From Rhodovulum sulfidophilum DSM 1374 (GTDB lineage Bacteria; Pseudomonadota; Alphaproteobacteria; Rhodobacterales; Rhodobacteraceae), in the NCBI RefSeq assembly GCF_001633165.1, contig NZ_CP015418.1, positions 2,790,001 to 2,854,000 on the forward strand: a stretch of 64,000 bases of DNA, read 5' to 3'. The notes beneath the pieces were generated by a model. That model had not been told where the DNA came from, did not search any database, and saw only the letters and a list, made by a program, of their open reading frames with translations. Position numbers and translations under genes: made by a program. Positions 62,719 to 64,000 of the stretch are shown in pieces (position 1 is the stretch's first letter; each line of letters begins with the position of its first letter).

Positions 62719-64000
62719 CGGACCATGATCCGGGCCGCGCGCCGGACCGGCTCGCTGTCGGCCAGATCGGCGGCGGCCGGACCGATCCGGCGGCGCCAGT
62801 TGGGATGGCTGTCGACGGTGCCGGGCAGGTTCGCCTGCTCGGTCGCGCCCAGCATGTCCTCGGTCTGCAGCGCGATCAGCCGGGCCGGACTGGCCGCGAG
62901 CGCGGCATGCAGCGCATCCACCCCGGCCCCGCCGATCCGGACGCCGAGCGCCTGGGCCTGACCCGTGCGTTCGGCCGCAAGCGCCTCGGCACGTTCGGGC
63001 GGAATATGGCCAAGCCTCCGATGCCAGTCGATGTCGCGCCCCGCGCCCCAGGCGGCAAAGGGCGGCAGATCGTGGCTGCCGAAACTGCCCAGAACCGGCT
63101 CGGGCCAGCTGGCGATCTCGGGATCGAACATCGCCAGACGACAGCCCAGAAGCCCGGAGGCCGCCAGATCCTCGCGCAAGCCCTCGGGCACATTGCCCAG
63201 ATCCTCGCCCACGATCACTGCGCCCTCCCGCGCCGCCTCGATCCGCGCCACCGCCAGCAATGCGGCGCGCGGCATCTTCACATAACCGCCCGGCGCGCCG
63301 CCCTCGGGCACCCAGAAGGTGCGCTCGAAGCCGAGGATATGGTCGATCCGCAAGAGCCCGGCAAAGCGCAGCTGGGCGCGCAGGGTCTCGGCCAGCGGGC
63401 GGAAGCCGCGCGCGGCCAGCACCCCCGGCAGCATCGGCGCCAGCCCCCAGCTTTGCCCCTGCGGCGCGAAGGCATCGGGCGGCGCACCGAGCGAGACGCC
63501 CTGCGCGAACAGCCCCGGATCGGCCCAGGTCTCGGCCCCGGCCGGATGGGTGCCGACGGCAAGGTCGAGATACAGCCCCTGCGCCATCCCCGCCGCGGCG
63601 CCCGCCTCGCGGATCGCGGCCAGCTGGGTCTCGGCCAGGAACTGCAGCCAGGCATGGAACGCCACGGCATCGCCATTGGCCGCGGCGAAATCCGCGACTG
63701 CCGGGGCGGTGCAGGTGCGGTACTCGGCGGGCCAGTCGGGCCAGTAGGGGCCGAAGCGGTCGGAAAGCGCCTGATGGATGGCGAAAAGCTCCAGCTCCGG
63801 GCCGCGGGCGGCGCGGAACGCGGCCAGTTCGGACAGGGCTGCGGCGTCAAGCCCGGCGAAGGCGGCCTTCAGCGCCGCGAGACGCGCGGCGATGGCGGGC
63901 GGGTAATCGACCAGCTCGCCCCCGGGCGAGGCGGCCTCGCCGGGCACCGCCAGATGCGCGACGTTGAACCGGCGCCGGTGCGAGGGCGAATAGGGGCTGA
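62706..64000 (-). CDS. malQ: 4-alpha-glucanotransferase (MalQ), 5' part cut by window end
   Basis: At least 431 C-terminal residues of a GH77 amylomaltase; the frame runs open to the window edge, where SPYSPSHRRRFNVAHL is visible, so the true start is outside. The barrel motifs are LRIDHILGFERTFW with the nucleophile Asp, IVGEDLGNVPEGL with the acid/base Glu and FGSHDLPPFA with the third carboxylate. It disproportionates maltodextrins and would work with glycogen enzymes expected beyond the edge. It converges on the racemase gene. Confidence 0.93.
   Translation of the reverse strand, partial: SPYSPSHRRRFNVAHLAVPGEAASPGGELVDYPPAIAARLAALKAAFAGLDAAALSELAAFRAARGPELELFAIHQALSDRFGPYWPDWPAEYRTCTAPAVADFAAANGDAVAFHAWLQFLAETQLAAIREAGAAAGMAQGLYLDLAVGTHPAGAETWADPGLFAQGVSLGAPPDAFAPQGQSWGLAPMLPGVLAARGFRPLAETLRAQLRFAGLLRIDHILGFERTFWVPEGGAPGGYVKMPRAALLAVARIEAAREGAVIVGEDLGNVPEGLREDLAASGLLGCRLAMFDPEIASWPEPVLGSFGSHDLPPFAAWGAGRDIDWHRRLGHIPPERAEALAAERTGQAQALGVRIGGAGVDALHAALAASPARLIALQTEDMLGATEQANLPGTVDSHPNWRRRIGPAAADLADSEPVRRAARIMVRAGR

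Overview
The window is GC-rich chromosomal DNA of an alphaproteobacterium, most likely Rhodobacterales and probably a metabolically versatile purple nonsulfur type (Rhodobacter/Rhodovulum-like). The pointers are a sqdB-sqdD-sqdC sulfolipid operon of the Rhodobacter kind, a bfd-bfr-imelysin iron locus, many TRAP/TAXI/TTT carboxylate transporters, and cowN, a gene known from diazotrophs that protects nitrogenase from CO. No rRNA, tRNA, CRISPR array, phage or intact insertion sequence was seen. Genes are densely packed in short operons, many with ATGA overlaps.

Layout. 0-3 kb: sulfoquinovosyl lipid synthesis (sqdBDC). 3-13 kb: a double SpoIIAA-like protein, an ExeA-like ATPase fused to coiled coil and Sel1 segments, an orphan TAXI binding protein with a coiled-coil partner, a PAS-GGDEF-EAL c-di-GMP enzyme and a very acidic coiled-coil protein. 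13.5-17.8 kb: coxG-coxS-coxL-coxM, a molybdenum hydroxylase with the form II CoxL signature. 18-22 kb: a LuxR response regulator, FIST sensor and hybrid histidine kinase (NosP/NahK-like). 22-28 kb: tctC-tctB-tctA, an oxalyl-CoA-synthetase-like ligase and a ketopantoate-reductase-like gene, divergent from an XRE/ScfR-type regulator. 29-31 kb: a degenerate sugar transferase and a small decayed gene in a locally AT-rich patch.

31-35 kb: guaB, then cowN, a CooA-like CO sensor and a TehA/SLAC1-type channel. A sequence matching the CooA operator sits between the sensor gene and cowN, so the pair reads as a CO-sensing, nitrogenase-protecting module. 34.7-37.9 kb: a DctPQM TRAP transporter. 37.9-39.1 kb: two paralogous lipoproteins. 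39-49.5 kb: aglEFGAK alpha-glucoside uptake and hydrolysis, divergent from a GH1 beta-glucosidase and glucokinase, so imported glucosides would be cleaved and phosphorylated; mtnA follows. 49.8-56 kb: an iron locus (unknown Cys-rich protein, imelysin, Bfd, bacterioferritin, DUF1111 di-heme protein, second imelysin, DUF1513 protein). 56-62.6 kb: a GntR regulator and GNAT protein divergent from a polyamine-type ABC transporter with a hydantoin/Asp-Glu racemase. The right edge cuts malQ.

Recurring patterns: in four different transporter operons the binding-protein gene is followed by an intercistronic stem-loop; three copies of a 22-bp intergenic repeat occur at 2.97, 23.2 and 32.5 kb. No wholly unprecedented multi-gene system is evident. 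The strongest leads are the CooA-like/CooA-box/cowN module, the hybrid kinase whose receiver Asp is replaced by Glu, a sugar transferase lacking its catalytic Asp-Glu dyad, and the uncharacterised Cys-rich protein heading the iron locus.
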